A stretch of 49,883 nucleotides of DNA from an uncultured Clostridia bacterium (lineage in GTDB: Bacteria; Bacillota; Clostridia; Christensenellales; Borkfalkiaceae), in NCBI GenBank assembly GCA_947626935.1, contig CANQUD010000012.1:1-49883 (forward strand), read 5' to 3'. A program made the translations under genes and the position numbers. The notes beneath the pieces are model-generated. The model was not told the origin of the DNA. It did not search any database and saw only the letters and a program-made list of their open reading frames with translations. This document shows positions 38,140 to 49,883 of the stretch, in pieces (the stretch's first letter is position 1; each line of letters opens with the position of its first letter).

Positions 38140-39105
38140 TCAATCGTCGTCGTCATCGTCATCGTCGTCATGATCGTCACGGTCATCGTCGTCATCGTCA
38201 TCATCATCGTCGTCCCGCTCGAATTTATCCTCATAGATGTCCTCGAGTTCGTCGATGAATTCCCGAAACAGCTCGTCGGTCATCGAGGCGGGGTCGCGCC
38301 CGAGCTTCTCTTTCAGCCGTCTGAACTCCGAAAGCAGTTCTTCCTTGCTCTCGTCGCCGTCCTCAAAGGTCACGTCCTCGCCGAGCTTGAGATATTTGAG
38401 GTTGAACGCCTCGACCGCCGCCCGATCTCTCGTGTCGACGGCTTCCAGCTCTTCCTCATAGCTCTTCAGAAGCGCGTCAATCTCCTCTTTGAACTGCGCC
38501 TGCTGTCCGTCGAACTCGCGGGTGAGCCAGTCCTCAAAGTCCCCCATTTCGCTCTCATTGTAGCCTGCGAGCAGCGCATGAAAGGACGCTTCGTCTAAAT
38601 CCGTCACCGAATATTGCGCATATGTCCGCGAAAGGGACGCGTGAATGGCGCGGACGGCGCCGCCGTCCCTGCCCTCGGCGCGGATCCTGATGCCGTCCGC
38701 TCCGATGAGATGTTTGCTCTCGGCAAGCGCCGCAAAGCGGAGCACTGCCTCCTCGGCGGTTTCTCCCGTGAAGTCCTCATCCTTGATGAGCACGGCGGCG
38801 TCCTTGTTGAGGGAGCGGGTGCCGACGACTTTTCCGTCCTCCAAGGAAAATTCGACGCTCGGGTTGATGCTAACGACGATCTTGAAGGACGAACCGCCCC
38901 AGAGCGTCATGCCGAACACGGCGGCAAGAAGGAGCACGAGAAGGAGCGCCGAAGCCGCCCAGAGAAGCCAGCTCTTGCGCTGCCGCACGCGGACTTCCCC
39001 GCTCTCGAGCATGGCAGCCTCTGCCGCACGGACCCGTTCCCGCACGTCGGGGATATTCTGTTCCGCATCCTCGCGGAGCATTCTGATGATCTCTTCTTCT
39101 TTCAA
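38140..39105 (-). CDS. RsgI-like anti-sigma factor with poly-Asp tail
   Basis: 321 residues. Residues 1-45 are a charged cytosolic region that may hold the sigma factor, 46-69 a membrane helix (WLLWAASALLLVLLLAAVFGMTLW), and the rest is outside. FKIVVSINPSVEFSLEDGKVVGTRSLNKDAAVLI at about 74-107 is the RsgI extracytoplasmic motif. A long Glu/Leu helical region follows, and the last residues are almost only Asp (11 Asp, RDDH, 9 Asp). The DNA is a GTCATCGTC-type microsatellite, so tail length may vary by replication slippage in 3-base steps. It begins 7 bases after the sigma gene and is clearly co-transcribed. A cation-binding or wall-sensing tail is inferred only. Confidence 0.83.
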   Translation of the reverse strand: MKEEEIIRMLREDAEQNIPDVRERVRAAEAAMLESGEVRVRQRKSWLLWAASALLLVLLLAAVFGMTLWGGSSFKIVVSINPSVEFSLEDGKVVGTRSLNKDAAVLIKDEDFTGETAEEAVLRFAALAESKHLIGADGIRIRAEGRDGGAVRAIHASLSRTYAQYSVTDLDEASFHALLAGYNESEMGDFEDWLTREFDGQQAQFKEEIDALLKSYEEELEAVDTRDRAAVEAFNLKYLKLGEDVTFEDGDESKEELLSEFRRLKEKLGRDPASMTDELFREFIDELEDIYEDKFERDDDDDDDDDDDRDDHDDDDDDDDD

Positions 39106-39112
39106 GGGGACC

Positions 39113-39619
39113 TCACTCTTTTAAGGCGTTCTGGAGTTTTTTGACGGCGCAGTTGTACCGCCACGTGACGGTCGGAACGGGAAGGGAAAGCATCCGGGCG
39201 ATCTCTCTCCTTTTATACCCTTCCGCGACGAGCATGATGACGGCAAATTCGCCGTCTTTCAGGACCTTGCGGGCAAGGTCGATGATGTGGAAGGTGTGGT
39301 CGACCCCGTAGCTCGGAAAGAGATATTCGCTCTCGCCCGCGTCGACGGAATGTTCCCTCGCCCGCTTGCGCCGCATGTCGAGCGCCTCGTTCTTTGCGAT
39401 CTTTCCGACCCAAGCCGCCGCGTTCGTCCCCGCCCTGTACTTCCCCGCATGGCGGAGTACTTTATAGTACGCCGTTTGCATTGCGTCCTCGGCAAGGGAA
39501 GGGTCGCGGAGAACGGAGAGCGCGATATAGTAGACGGCGCCCTTGGGCTCCTCGTAGAGGGCGTCAAACGCCGACATATCCCCCGCCGCGATCTTTTGTA
39601 ACTGTTCATCGAGCGACAC
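39113..39619 (-). CDS. ECF-type RNA polymerase sigma factor
   Basis: 168 residues, with regions 2 and 4 only, as in ECF factors. Region 2 runs through AFDALYEEPKGAVYYIALSVLRDPSLAEDAMQTAYYKVLRHAGKYRAGTNAAAWVGKIAKNEALDMRRKRA, and region 4 through LKDGEFAVIMLVAEGYKRREIARMLSLPVPTVTWRYNCAVKKLQNALKE. The anti-sigma gene follows at 7 bases. It has a strong sigma-A promoter of its own. A likely target is the lipoprotein gene upstream (see the AAC/CGT pair at 40813-40837), but this is only a motif match. It is not SigI by length or domain, although its partner is RsgI-like. Confidence 0.9.
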   Translation of the reverse strand: MSLDEQLQKIAAGDMSAFDALYEEPKGAVYYIALSVLRDPSLAEDAMQTAYYKVLRHAGKYRAGTNAAAWVGKIAKNEALDMRRKRAREHSVDAGESEYLFPSYGVDHTFHIIDLARKVLKDGEFAVIMLVAEGYKRREIARMLSLPVPTVTWRYNCAVKKLQNALKE

Positions 39620-39686
39620 GGTCTCGCCTCCGTTGCCGAAAGCCCTCTCCCGCGCGGGGCGGGAAAGGGTCTTTCTTCAACGAAAG

Positions 39687-39715
39687 ATTGTATCACTTCG
39701 TTTGTCCGTTGTCAA
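39687..39715 (-). promoter_or_regulatory. sigma-A promoter of the ECF/anti-sigma operon
   Basis: On the minus strand TTGACA (39715-39710), 17 bases, TACAAT (39692-39687). The -35 box sits three bases past the stop of the lipoprotein gene. Confidence 0.8.
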
Positions 39716-39718
39716 GAA

Positions 39719-40777
39719 TTAACCGTCATAGCGGTCGAAATATCTGTCGTCGGAGCTGTTTTTCGTGTACTTATAGTCGAAATTGCCGTTTTCGTCGCGG
39801 ACGATGACGAAGCTTCCCCTCTCGCCGCCGATGTTGTAGGCGACTTCGAGCCAGACGCTGCCGCCCCGTTCCTTGCGCTCGATCTCATAAAAGCTCCTCA
39901 CGCCGTCCTTGGTGTACTCGAGTTCATACTCGGCTTCCGCATTCTCCGTCTCGAAGTCGACGGAAGTCGATTCGACAAGCTTCCCGTCCCGATAGACGGA
40001 ATAGACGTACTCCGTTTCCGCCTCGTTTTTGCTGCCTTCCGTCTCGGTCTCCGTCTCGTGCTTCATCATGACATAGTTGCGCTTGTCGTTCCTGTCCGCA
40101 TAGGCGCGGATGAGAAGTTCGCTCTTTTCCTCGGACTCTCTGCCCTCAGTCTCCGTCTCCGTCTTGCGGGATCCCGTCATGAAATAGTACAATGGGGTGC
40201 CGTTTTCGTCCGTTCCCATCTCGAGGACGCCCTCGAGCGACCATGCTTCGACGGTCTTGACTTCGTCGTCATCGTCATCGTCGGGGTCGTTGAAAACATC
40301 GAGCTTGGTCTCGGTGTAGTACAGGGTGTGGACGTTCTCCTCGCCGCGCTCGTTCTTGCCCGTGACGATGAGTTTGGTCGTGTAGGCTGCAAGGGACGGG
40401 TCGGAAGCGTCGTTTTCGACTGCCCGCGAGGTCGTTGCGCCCTTTTCGAGGAAGCCCTCGAGCATGTTGAAGTACTTGTTGAAGGTCTCCGCTTCCCCCT
40501 GCGCCCTGTCCGTCGAGGCGTTGCCGCTCTCGGGAAGGTCATAGACGGGATCATTCTCCGCGGGTCCCGTCTCTGCGGCGAGGACGGCGGCGAGGGGCTT
40601 TGCCTCGATGTCCGATTCGCCGAGCAGTTTTGCCGTCGTGACGGCGCCGATGCCGTACAGCGACTCAACGGAAGCCGTTTCCTTCTCCTTTGTTCCGCCG
40701 AAGTCGCAGCCGCAAGAGATCGCGCCGACTGCGAGGATCATGGTGCCTGCAAGGAAGATCGTGGTCAATTTTTTCAT
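39719..40777 (-). CDS. acidic lipoprotein next to the ECF sigma operon
   Basis: 352 residues, no family recognised. Signal TTIFLAGTMILAVGAISCGC with C22 or C24 as the lipid anchor. The mature protein is very acidic. It has repeated beta-strand-like stretches ending in ETETEGRESEEKSELLIRAY, ETETEGSKNEAETEYVYSVY and ETENAEAEYELEYTKDG, and a DPDDDDDDE run near residue 175, all separated by about 40 residues. They look like strands of one large beta-sheet protein. GGAGGG is seven bases before the ATG. The Asp/Glu richness is shared with the anti-sigma tail, and a joint role in the cell envelope is possible but unproven. Confidence 0.75.
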   Translation of the reverse strand: MKKLTTIFLAGTMILAVGAISCGCDFGGTKEKETASVESLYGIGAVTTAKLLGESDIEAKPLAAVLAAETGPAENDPVYDLPESGNASTDRAQGEAETFNKYFNMLEGFLEKGATTSRAVENDASDPSLAAYTTKLIVTGKNERGEENVHTLYYTETKLDVFNDPDDDDDDEVKTVEAWSLEGVLEMGTDENGTPLYYFMTGSRKTETETEGRESEEKSELLIRAYADRNDKRNYVMMKHETETETEGSKNEAETEYVYSVYRDGKLVESTSVDFETENAEAEYELEYTKDGVRSFYEIERKERGGSVWLEVAYNIGGERGSFVIVRDENGNFDYKYTKNSSDDRYFDRYDG

Positions 40778-40812
40778 AGTTTGTCCCTCCGTTTTGATGT
40801 TTTTCACTCATA

Positions 40813-40837
40813 TAACGTGCGGGCTTTCCGTTTTGTT
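40813..40837 (-). promoter_or_regulatory. possible ECF-type promoter of the acidic lipoprotein gene
   Basis: On the minus strand an AAC (40837-40835) and CGTTA (40817-40813) are 17 bases apart, near the AAC/CGT spacing of ECF promoters. No good sigma-A -35 box is present here. Short motif, so weak evidence. Confidence 0.3.
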
Positions 40838-40855
40838 GGAAAAAAATCAAAAAAT

Positions 40856-40894
40856 TTCAAAAAAAATCTCTTCCCCCGAAAAAAGGGAAGAGAT
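40856..40894 (-). terminator. rpoC: rpoBC intrinsic terminator
   Basis: On the minus strand ATCTCTTCCC pairs with GGGAAGAGAT and is followed by nine T. It lies 15 bases after the rpoC stop. Confidence 0.9.
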
Positions 40895-40908
40895 CGCTGT
40901 CTGAAATG

Positions 40909-44691
<3,783 letters not shown>

Positions 44692-44709
44692 GATATCACT
44701 TCCTCCCTC

Positions 44710-47700
44710 TTATTCCTCGTCGTCATCGTCGCCGAAGAGATCGCTGAAGCCCGATTCGTCGATATCTTCCATATCGTCGTCCTCCAGCTCCTCGTCGCCG
44801 AATACTTCCTTGGAGACGAAGTCCTCGTCCTCGCCCGGCTCGTCGAAGATGGATCCGATCGCGTCGTCCTCTTCGTCCTCGTCGGGAAGGCTGAAGTCGA
44901 GTTCCTGCTCGTCCTCGTCGCGGCTCGTCTTGCGCTGTTCCTCTCTGTCGTCGTCGTCAAACTCGCGGATGATGAGTTCTTCGCCCGTTTCGGTGAGCAC
45001 CTTGACGTCGAGCGCCAGCGACTGCAATTCCTTGAGGAGCACCTTGAACGCCTCGGGAATGCCCGGTTCGGAGATGTTGTTGCCCTTGACGATGCTCTCG
45101 TACGTCTTGACACGTCCGACGATATCGTCCGACTTGACGGTGAGGATCTCCTGCAGAATGTGGGCGGCGCCGTATGCTTCGAGCGCCCAGACTTCCATTT
45201 CGCCGAAGCGCTGTCCGCCGAATTGCGCCTTGCCGCCGAGCGGCTGCTGCGTCACCATGCTGTACGGTCCGATGGAACGGGCATGGATCTTATCGTCGAC
45301 GAGGTGGATGAGCTTGATCATGTACATAATGCCGATCGTGACCCTGTTTTCGAAGGGTTCGCCCGTCCTGCCGTCGAATACCTGAAATTTGCCGTCGACC
45401 TTTCCTTCGGGACCCAGAAGATTATTTTCCTTGAAGAGCTGTTCGATGTCCTTCTCGGTCGCGCCGTCAAAGACGGGCGTCGCGATCTTCCAGCCGAGCT
45501 GTCTGCACACATAGCCGAGGTGAACTTCGAGCACCTGCCCGATGTTCATACGGGAAGGGACGCCCAAGGGGTTGAGAAGGATCTGCAGCGGCGTACCGTC
45601 GGGCAGGAAAGGCATATCGCTCTGGGGGAGCACCCTCGAAATGACGCCCTTGTTGCCGTGGCGGCCCGCCATCTTGTCGCCGACCTGAATTTTTCTCTTC
45701 TGCGCGATATACACTCTGACGAGCTTGTTGACGCCGGGAGAAAGTTCATCCTTGTTCTCGCGGGTAAAGACCCTGACGTCCACGACGATGCCGCCTTCCC
45801 CGTGGGGAACGCGGAGGGACGTATCGCGCACCTCTCTCGACTTTTCGCCGAAGATGGCGCGGAGCAGTCTCTCCTCGGGCGTCAGTTCGGTCTCGCCCTT
45901 GGGGGTGACTTTGCCGACGAGGATGTCGCCGCTCTGCACTTCCGCACCGATGCGGACGATGCCGTCCTCGTCAAGGTCCTTCAAAGCGTCGTCGCCGACG
46001 TTGGGAATGTCTCTCGTGATCTCCTCTTCGCCGAGCTTGGTGTCGCGGGCTTCCGTCTCGTGTTCTTCGATGTGGATGGAAGTGAACACGTCGTCCTGCA
46101 CGAGCTTCTCGGAGATGAGGATTGCGTCCTCGTAGTTGTAACCTTCCCACTCCATGAAGCCGACGAGGATGTTCTTGCCGAGGGCAAGTTCGCCGTTCTT
46201 GGTGGAAGGACCGTCTGCGATGATCTCGTCCTTTTCCACTCTGTCGCCCGTGGAGATGATGGGACGCTGGTTGAGACAGGTCCCTTGATTGGACCGCTCG
46301 AATTTCTTTAACTTATATTCTGTTTCGAACCCGCTGTCCTCGCGGATGACGATCCTGTCCGAGGCGACCGCGGTCGCAACGCCCGCTTCCTTCGCCCTGA
46401 CGATGACGCCCGAGTCGCGCGCGATCGCGGCTTCGATGCCCGTCGCGACGATGGAGCTTTCCGTCGTGAGGAGCGGAACGGCTTGCCGCTGCATGTTCGA
46501 TCCCATGAGGGCGCGGTTGGTATCGTCGTTTTCGAGGAAGGGAATGAGCGCCGTTGCGACGGAGACGAGCTGCTTGGGGCTGACGTCCATGTAGTCGATC
46601 GCCTCGCGCGGCATCTCCGTGATGAGTTCCCTGTGGCGGCAGCCGACACGGGCGTGCACGAAGCGCCCCTCTTCGTCGAGCGGCTCGTTTGCCTGCGCGA
46701 CGACGTATCTGTCCTCTTCGTCCGCCGTCAGATAATCGACATGGTCGGTGACGATGCCCGTCTCCTTGTCCACCTTTCTGTACGGGGACATGATGAAGCC
46801 GAACTCGTTGACCTTACTGAACGTCGCAAGGGAAGAGATGAGACCGATGTTCTGACCTTCGGGGGTCTCGATCGGGCACATGCGCCCGTAGTGGGAGTGG
46901 TGAACGTCACGGACTTCGAAGGTCGCCCTGTCGCGGTTGAGTCCCCCGGGACCGAGCGCCGAGAGCTTCCGCTTGTGGGTAAGCTCGGCGATGGGGTTGG
47001 TCTGGTCCATGAACTGGGACAGCTGCGAGGAGCCGAAGAATTCGCGGATGACCGCGGAAATGGGTCTCACGTTGATGAGGGACGAGGGCGTGATCTCCTG
47101 CGGATCCGCCGTCGCCATGCGCTCTTTGATGAGACGTTCGAGACGGGACATGCCGATGCGGAGCTGGTTTTGGAGAAGTTCGCCGACCGAACGCACGCGG
47201 CGGTTGCCGAGGTGGTCGATCTCGTCGATGGAGCCGATGCCGTAGCAGAGGTCGAGGTTGGTCGAGACAGCGGCGACGACGTCGTCCACGGTGATGCACT
47301 TGTGGTTGAGTTTCTCGGCGAGAGGCTTGATGATCTTCCTCTCTTCGGGAGTCAGAAGCCCTGCGATGAGGGTCTGCCTGTCGAGGTCGACGGGAGCGCC
47401 TTCGGTCTCCTGATAGGGCGTCCTCGCGAGGATCTCATGGAAGAGCTTGCACGCCGTGACGAACTTGACGCGGTTGTCTCTCCTCTTCTCGCGGTTGCGC
47501 TTTTCTTCCTGCTTTTCGTCTGCCTCGGGATCGCTCTCGCGGGTGAAGTAAACGGCGTTGATCTCGTCCTTGTACTGCTCGGCGACTTCCTCAACGGAAG
47601 CGTCCGCGCATGCCTCGGCAAGTTTCTTCGAAAAGACGAAATTGGGATAATAGACGGTCTTTAAGATGCCGAGCGCCTTGGTGTCCTTGTCCGAGAGCGC

Positions 47701-48768
47701 GGAGAAGTCCACCGTGTTGTTCGCGATGATCTTGTGCCTGATCTCCCCGTCCTCGGGGTCGTTGACGAGCACATACACCTCGTTGATGCCCGCATTCTGG
47801 ATCTCCCGCGCCTGTTCCTCGGAGATCGTCTGTCCCTTCGTGGCGAGCACCTCGCCCGTCTCGGGATGGATGATGTCGTCGGCGGAGCGGCAGCCCGGCA
47901 GACGGTACGCGAGATTGAGTTTTTTGTTGAACTTATACCGCCCCACCTTGACGACGTCGTATCTTCTCGGATCGAAGAAGAGCATGTTGAGGTGCTGGCG
48001 GACAGATTCCTCGGTGGGAACTTCGCCGGGACGGAGCCTTCTGTAGAGGGCGATGAGACCGTCCGACTCGGAGCGGATGGGCGGATTTTCCTTTTCGTCT
48101 CTCTCGATGGTGGCGGCGATCATCTTGTTCCCGCCGAACAACTCCTCGAGAGCGCGGTTGGAGCCGAAGCCGAGCGCACGCAAAAGCACGGTCGCCGTGA
48201 GCTTTCTGCGTCTGTCGACGCTCACCCAGAGAATGCCCGAGGGATCCTGTTTGAATTCCAGCCATGCGCCGCGGTTGGGGATCACGGTCGTCTCGTAGAT
48301 CTGCTTGCCTGTCTTATCGGTCTCGGCGACGTTGTTCACGCCGGGAGAGCGGACGAGCTGGGAGACAATGACGCGTTCTGCGCCGTTGATGATGAAAGAG
48401 CCGTTCTCGGTCATGAGCGGGAAATCGCCCATAAAGACGTCCTGCTCGAGGATGTCCTGCTTGACCTTGTTGACGAGGCGGACCTTCACGCGGAGCGGAA
48501 GCGCATACGTTGCGTCACGGTTGCGGCATTCCTTCTCGTCGTACTTGGGCGCTTTGCCGAATTCGTGCGAGAGGAAATACAGCTCGAAGTGGTCGGAAAA
48601 GTCGGTGATGGGAGAGTAGTCCTCGAAGATCTCGGAGATGCCCTCGTTGACGAAGGTATCGTAGCTCTCCTTCTGGATGTCGACGAGATCGGGAATGTCG
48701 ATGACCTCATTGATCTTGCCGAACTTTCTTCTGTCGACTTTGCCGTACCTGTAGATTGGTAAGTTCAT
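44710..48768 (-). CDS. rpoB: RNA polymerase beta subunit with acidic C-terminal extension
   Basis: 1352 residues, more than 100 longer than typical Firmicutes RpoB. The core is standard: rifampicin-pocket stretch [38 protein letters not shown] with the usual Asp, His and Ser (so no known resistance change), [38 protein letters not shown] and the C-terminal [29 protein letters not shown]. Two additions stand out: a charged segment of roughly 100-150 residues between about 335 and 488 (with [21 protein letters not shown]), and an 85-residue Asp/Glu tail after LIIREF. No rplJ/rplL gene precedes it; the divergent rqcP is there instead. AAGGAG is 11 bases before the ATG. Confidence 0.98.
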   Translation of the reverse strand: MNLPIYRYGKVDRRKFGKINEVIDIPDLVDIQKESYDTFVNEGISEIFEDYSPITDFSDHFELYFLSHEFGKAPKYDEKECRNRDATYALPLRVKVRLVNKVKQDILEQDVFMGDFPLMTENGSFIINGAERVIVSQLVRSPGVNNVAETDKTGKQIYETTVIPNRGAWLEFKQDPSGILWVSVDRRRKLTATVLLRALGFGSNRALEELFGGNKMIAATIERDEKENPPIRSESDGLIALYRRLRPGEVPTEESVRQHLNMLFFDPRRYDVVKVGRYKFNKKLNLAYRLPGCRSADDIIHPETGEVLATKGQTISEEQAREIQNAGINEVYVLVNDPEDGEIRHKIIANNTVDFSALSDKDTKALGILKTVYYPNFVFSKKLAEACADASVEEVAEQYKDEINAVYFTRESDPEADEKQEEKRNREKRRDNRVKFVTACKLFHEILARTPYQETEGAPVDLDRQTLIAGLLTPEERKIIKPLAEKLNHKCITVDDVVAAVSTNLDLCYGIGSIDEIDHLGNRRVRSVGELLQNQLRIGMSRLERLIKERMATADPQEITPSSLINVRPISAVIREFFGSSQLSQFMDQTNPIAELTHKRKLSALGPGGLNRDRATFEVRDVHHSHYGRMCPIETPEGQNIGLISSLATFSKVNEFGFIMSPYRKVDKETGIVTDHVDYLTADEEDRYVVAQANEPLDEEGRFVHARVGCRHRELITEMPREAIDYMDVSPKQLVSVATALIPFLENDDTNRALMGSNMQRQAVPLLTTESSIVATGIEAAIARDSGVIVRAKEAGVATAVASDRIVIREDSGFETEYKLKKFERSNQGTCLNQRPIISTGDRVEKDEIIADGPSTKNGELALGKNILVGFMEWEGYNYEDAILISEKLVQDDVFTSIHIEEHETEARDTKLGEEEITRDIPNVGDDALKDLDEDGIVRIGAEVQSGDILVGKVTPKGETELTPEERLLRAIFGEKSREVRDTSLRVPHGEGGIVVDVRVFTRENKDELSPGVNKLVRVYIAQKRKIQVGDKMAGRHGNKGVISRVLPQSDMPFLPDGTPLQILLNPLGVPSRMNIGQVLEVHLGYVCRQLGWKIATPVFDGATEKDIEQLFKENNLLGPEGKVDGKFQVFDGRTGEPFENRVTIGIMYMIKLIHLVDDKIHARSIGPYSMVTQQPLGGKAQFGGQRFGEMEVWALEAYGAAHILQEILTVKSDDIVGRVKTYESIVKGNNISEPGIPEAFKVLLKELQSLALDVKVLTETGEELIIREFDDDDREEQRKTSRDEDEQELDFSLPDEDEEDDAIGSIFDEPGEDEDFVSKEVFGDEELEDDDMEDIDESGFSDLFGDDDDEE

Positions 48769-48869
48769 CCGTCAAATAACTCCTTATAATGATGTTATCA
48801 TTTGGCGATCTACCGAGTATATCTTTTCATCGATAAAAATCGAAATGTCCGAAATTTTTGCCGTTTCCC

Positions 48870-48898
48870 TTTACAATCGCCGTCGGTTGCGCTATAAT
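48870..48898 (+). promoter_or_regulatory. plus-strand sigma-A promoter toward rqcP
   Basis: TTTACA (48870-48875), 17 bases, TATAAT (48893-48898). It lies inside the rpoB leader on the other strand and would give rqcP a 200-base leader. A second, weaker pair TTGAGC/TATTAT starts near 48964. A hairpin CTCGGGAA/TTCCCGAG-like stem at about 48923-48943 is shared by both leaders. Confidence 0.6.
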
Positions 48899-48986
48899 AT
48901 TTCAGGAGAACGGAACTGCCTTTCGGGAGCGAAAAATTCCCGAGAACGCAGAAAATCGCATTTTGAGCATAGTGATACAGTATGTT

Positions 48987-49015
48987 ATTATAAGCTTTGA
49001 AGCGAAAGATGTCAA
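48987..49015 (-). promoter_or_regulatory. rpoB: rpoBC consensus sigma-A promoter
   Basis: On the minus strand TTGACA (49015-49010), 17 bases, TATAAT (48992-48987), both perfect. The predicted leader is about 210 bases and can hold regulation; I see no ribosomal-protein binding mimic in it. The 49016-49112 stretch holds only A/T-rich spacer and the rqcP ribosome site. Confidence 0.85.
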
Positions 49016-49112
49016 ACGCTTTTGAGCGCCGAAAAAAAATTTTTCATAAAATCGACAAAAAAAGTATTTTTTTGCGGTCTTTCCGTCCCCTCTCTCTTGC
49101 AAAGGAGCCGTT

Positions 49113-49355
49113 ATGCGCATCGATAAATTCTTGAAAGTCAGCCGTATCCTCAAGCGCCGCACGGTGGCGCAGGAAGCCGCGGCGGCGGGAAAGATCTCCG
49201 TCAACGGGAAGGAAGTGAAGCCCGCTTACCGCGTGAAGGTGGGAGACGTCGTCGAGCTTGCCTTCTCGACGGGCGTTCTCCGCTTCCGCGTGCTCGAACT
49301 CAAGGAGACCGTCAAAAAGGATGAGGCGGGCAGTCTGTACGAGATCCTCGCCTGA
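49113..49355 (+). CDS. rqcP: S4-domain ribosome quality-control protein RqcP
   Basis: 80 residues, almost only an S4 RNA-binding domain: MRIDKFLKVSRILKRRTVAQEAAAAGKISVNGKEVKPAYRVKVGDVVELAF, followed by RVLELKETVKKDEAGSLYEIL. The whole length and pattern match Bacillus RqcP (YabO), which helps RqcH add C-terminal alanine tails to stalled nascent chains on 50S subunits. HslR (Hsp15) of Gram-negatives is a longer cousin. AAAGGAG is seven bases before the ATG. The gene runs divergently from rpoBC. No rqcH is in the window. Confidence 0.93.
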   Translation: MRIDKFLKVSRILKRRTVAQEAAAAGKISVNGKEVKPAYRVKVGDVVELAFSTGVLRFRVLELKETVKKDEAGSLYEILA

Positions 49356-49369
49356 AACGGTCGGGATGG

Positions 49370-49883
49370 AATGAAAGCCTACCCCCAACGGGGGGGCAGG
49401 TCTCGCTGCCCCTTTTAGGGGAAGTCCCCGAGCTTGCGAGGGGGAAGGGGTTAAACCCCTCTGTCACTCGCTTTGCTCGTGACATCTCCCCTGTGAGGGG
49501 CGACAAGAGAAAGCGGTGACCCACTCCCTGTCGCGATGCGACATCCCTCTCCCATGGAGAGGGTATTCCTTGGCGCCTCCCTTAAGGGGGAGCTGCCGAG
49601 GCTGCCCTTGCCGAGGCTGAGGGGGGGGTCCCGATTCGGAATGACACCCCTTCCGTCCCTGCGGGGCACCCTCGCACGCGGGTAGAAACCCGCGTTTGGT
49701 CGGCATTTGCCCACGCATATGGGCAAATGCTATAAGAATTTTGCGCCAAAGATTATCAATCTTTGGCAGAATGCAAAATTCTTCCCTCAAGGGGTGGGCA
49801 AGAGAGCTGCGGTGACCCACACCCCTACCTTTGGGCGGCAGGGACCGCCGCAAAGCCCTTCGGCGATGCCACGCCTCATGTCG
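49370..49883. repeat. dispersed repeat island D, cut by the window end
   Basis: Gene-free to the edge. About 49568-49870 repeats island C and the end (49840-49883) is an inverted match to island B. It has CGCGGGT-AGAA-ACCCGCG (49677-49694) and GCATTTGCCCA/TGGGCAAATGC (49703-49730) hairpins. In C the same places read CGCGGG-TAGAGC-CCCGCG and GCATTTGCCCA/TGGGCAACTGC, so the pairing in the first is kept by a paired change. No credible protein is encoded. Confidence 0.8.
49734..49783. repeat. two-tier hairpin module, copy 2
   Basis: Exact 50-base copy of 33824-33873: outer stem AAGAATTTTGC/GCAAAATTCTT, inner stem GCCAAAGATT/AATCTTTGGC, AGAAT bulge. Confidence 0.85.

Noticed and set aside
38140-38220. 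Frameshift artefact at the poly-Asp end of the anti-sigma gene
   Set aside because: The run keeps frame with a stop and terminator just beyond it and the composition is GAC/GAT mixed, so it reads as a true tail.

Overview
The window looks like a chromosomal segment of a Gram-positive, low-redox Clostridia-type member of the Bacillota, probably an uncultured gut lineage. The reasons are a Spo0A orthologue, RNase J, RqcP, a ligand-type O-methyltransferase/U32 pair of the TrmR/TrhP kind, class I fumarase split into two subunits, several lipoproteins and sigma-A promoters close to TTGACA-N17-TATAAT. The genus cannot be read from the sequence. Most of the DNA is ordinary housekeeping sequence. I see no rRNA, tRNA, CRISPR array, transposase or phage gene.

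Layout. 1-5850: a small hypothetical gene, an XRE regulator, spo0A with an elaborate promoter, then a minus-strand run of a membrane-anchored SPOR-like protein, a diacylglycerol-kinase-type lipid kinase and tRNA wobble-uridine genes. 5870-10460: RNase J with a long basic extension, a helical-repeat protein of unknown function, a YihY membrane protein and a 30-residue ORF. 10500-17830: a MarR regulator followed by a fused ABC exporter, a CNNM/CBS protein, a thioredoxin-reductase-like flavoprotein lacking the usual NADPH motifs, and YitT and HdeD-like membrane proteins. 17917-25531: one minus-strand cassette that appears to build and export an acyl modification (two SGNH-type surface proteins, a CAT-fold acyltransferase, an acyl-adenylating ligase, a small membrane protein and an MBOAT). 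A divergent DeoR-type regulator lies beside it. 27180-29046: gpmI and an orphan structured RNA with its own promoter and terminator. 29500-33551: tadA, an M14 peptidase, rlmH and a CPBP protease, divergent from fumarase alpha/beta. 34172-40777: a large repeat-containing lipoprotein, an RsgI-like anti-sigma factor with a poly-Asp tail, its ECF sigma factor and another lipoprotein. 40909-49355: rpoC and rpoB, divergent from rqcP.

Four non-coding islands (about 26572-27166, 29047-29420, 33552-34130 and 49370-49883) are built from shared GC-rich hairpin modules in both orientations. They are dispersed repeats and should not be annotated as genes.

The points most worth following are: (i) Spo0A has lost the phosphoacceptor Asp and the acidic pocket but keeps an intact DNA-binding domain, and its promoter carries three perfect TTTTGTACAAAA palindromes spaced two helical turns apart, unique in this window; (ii) the surface acylation cassette, with one SGNH protein that looks active and a lipoprotein paralogue in which Ser, Asp and His are replaced; (iii) the orphan RNA at 28901-29046; (iv) the modular hairpin islands with compensatory stem changes.
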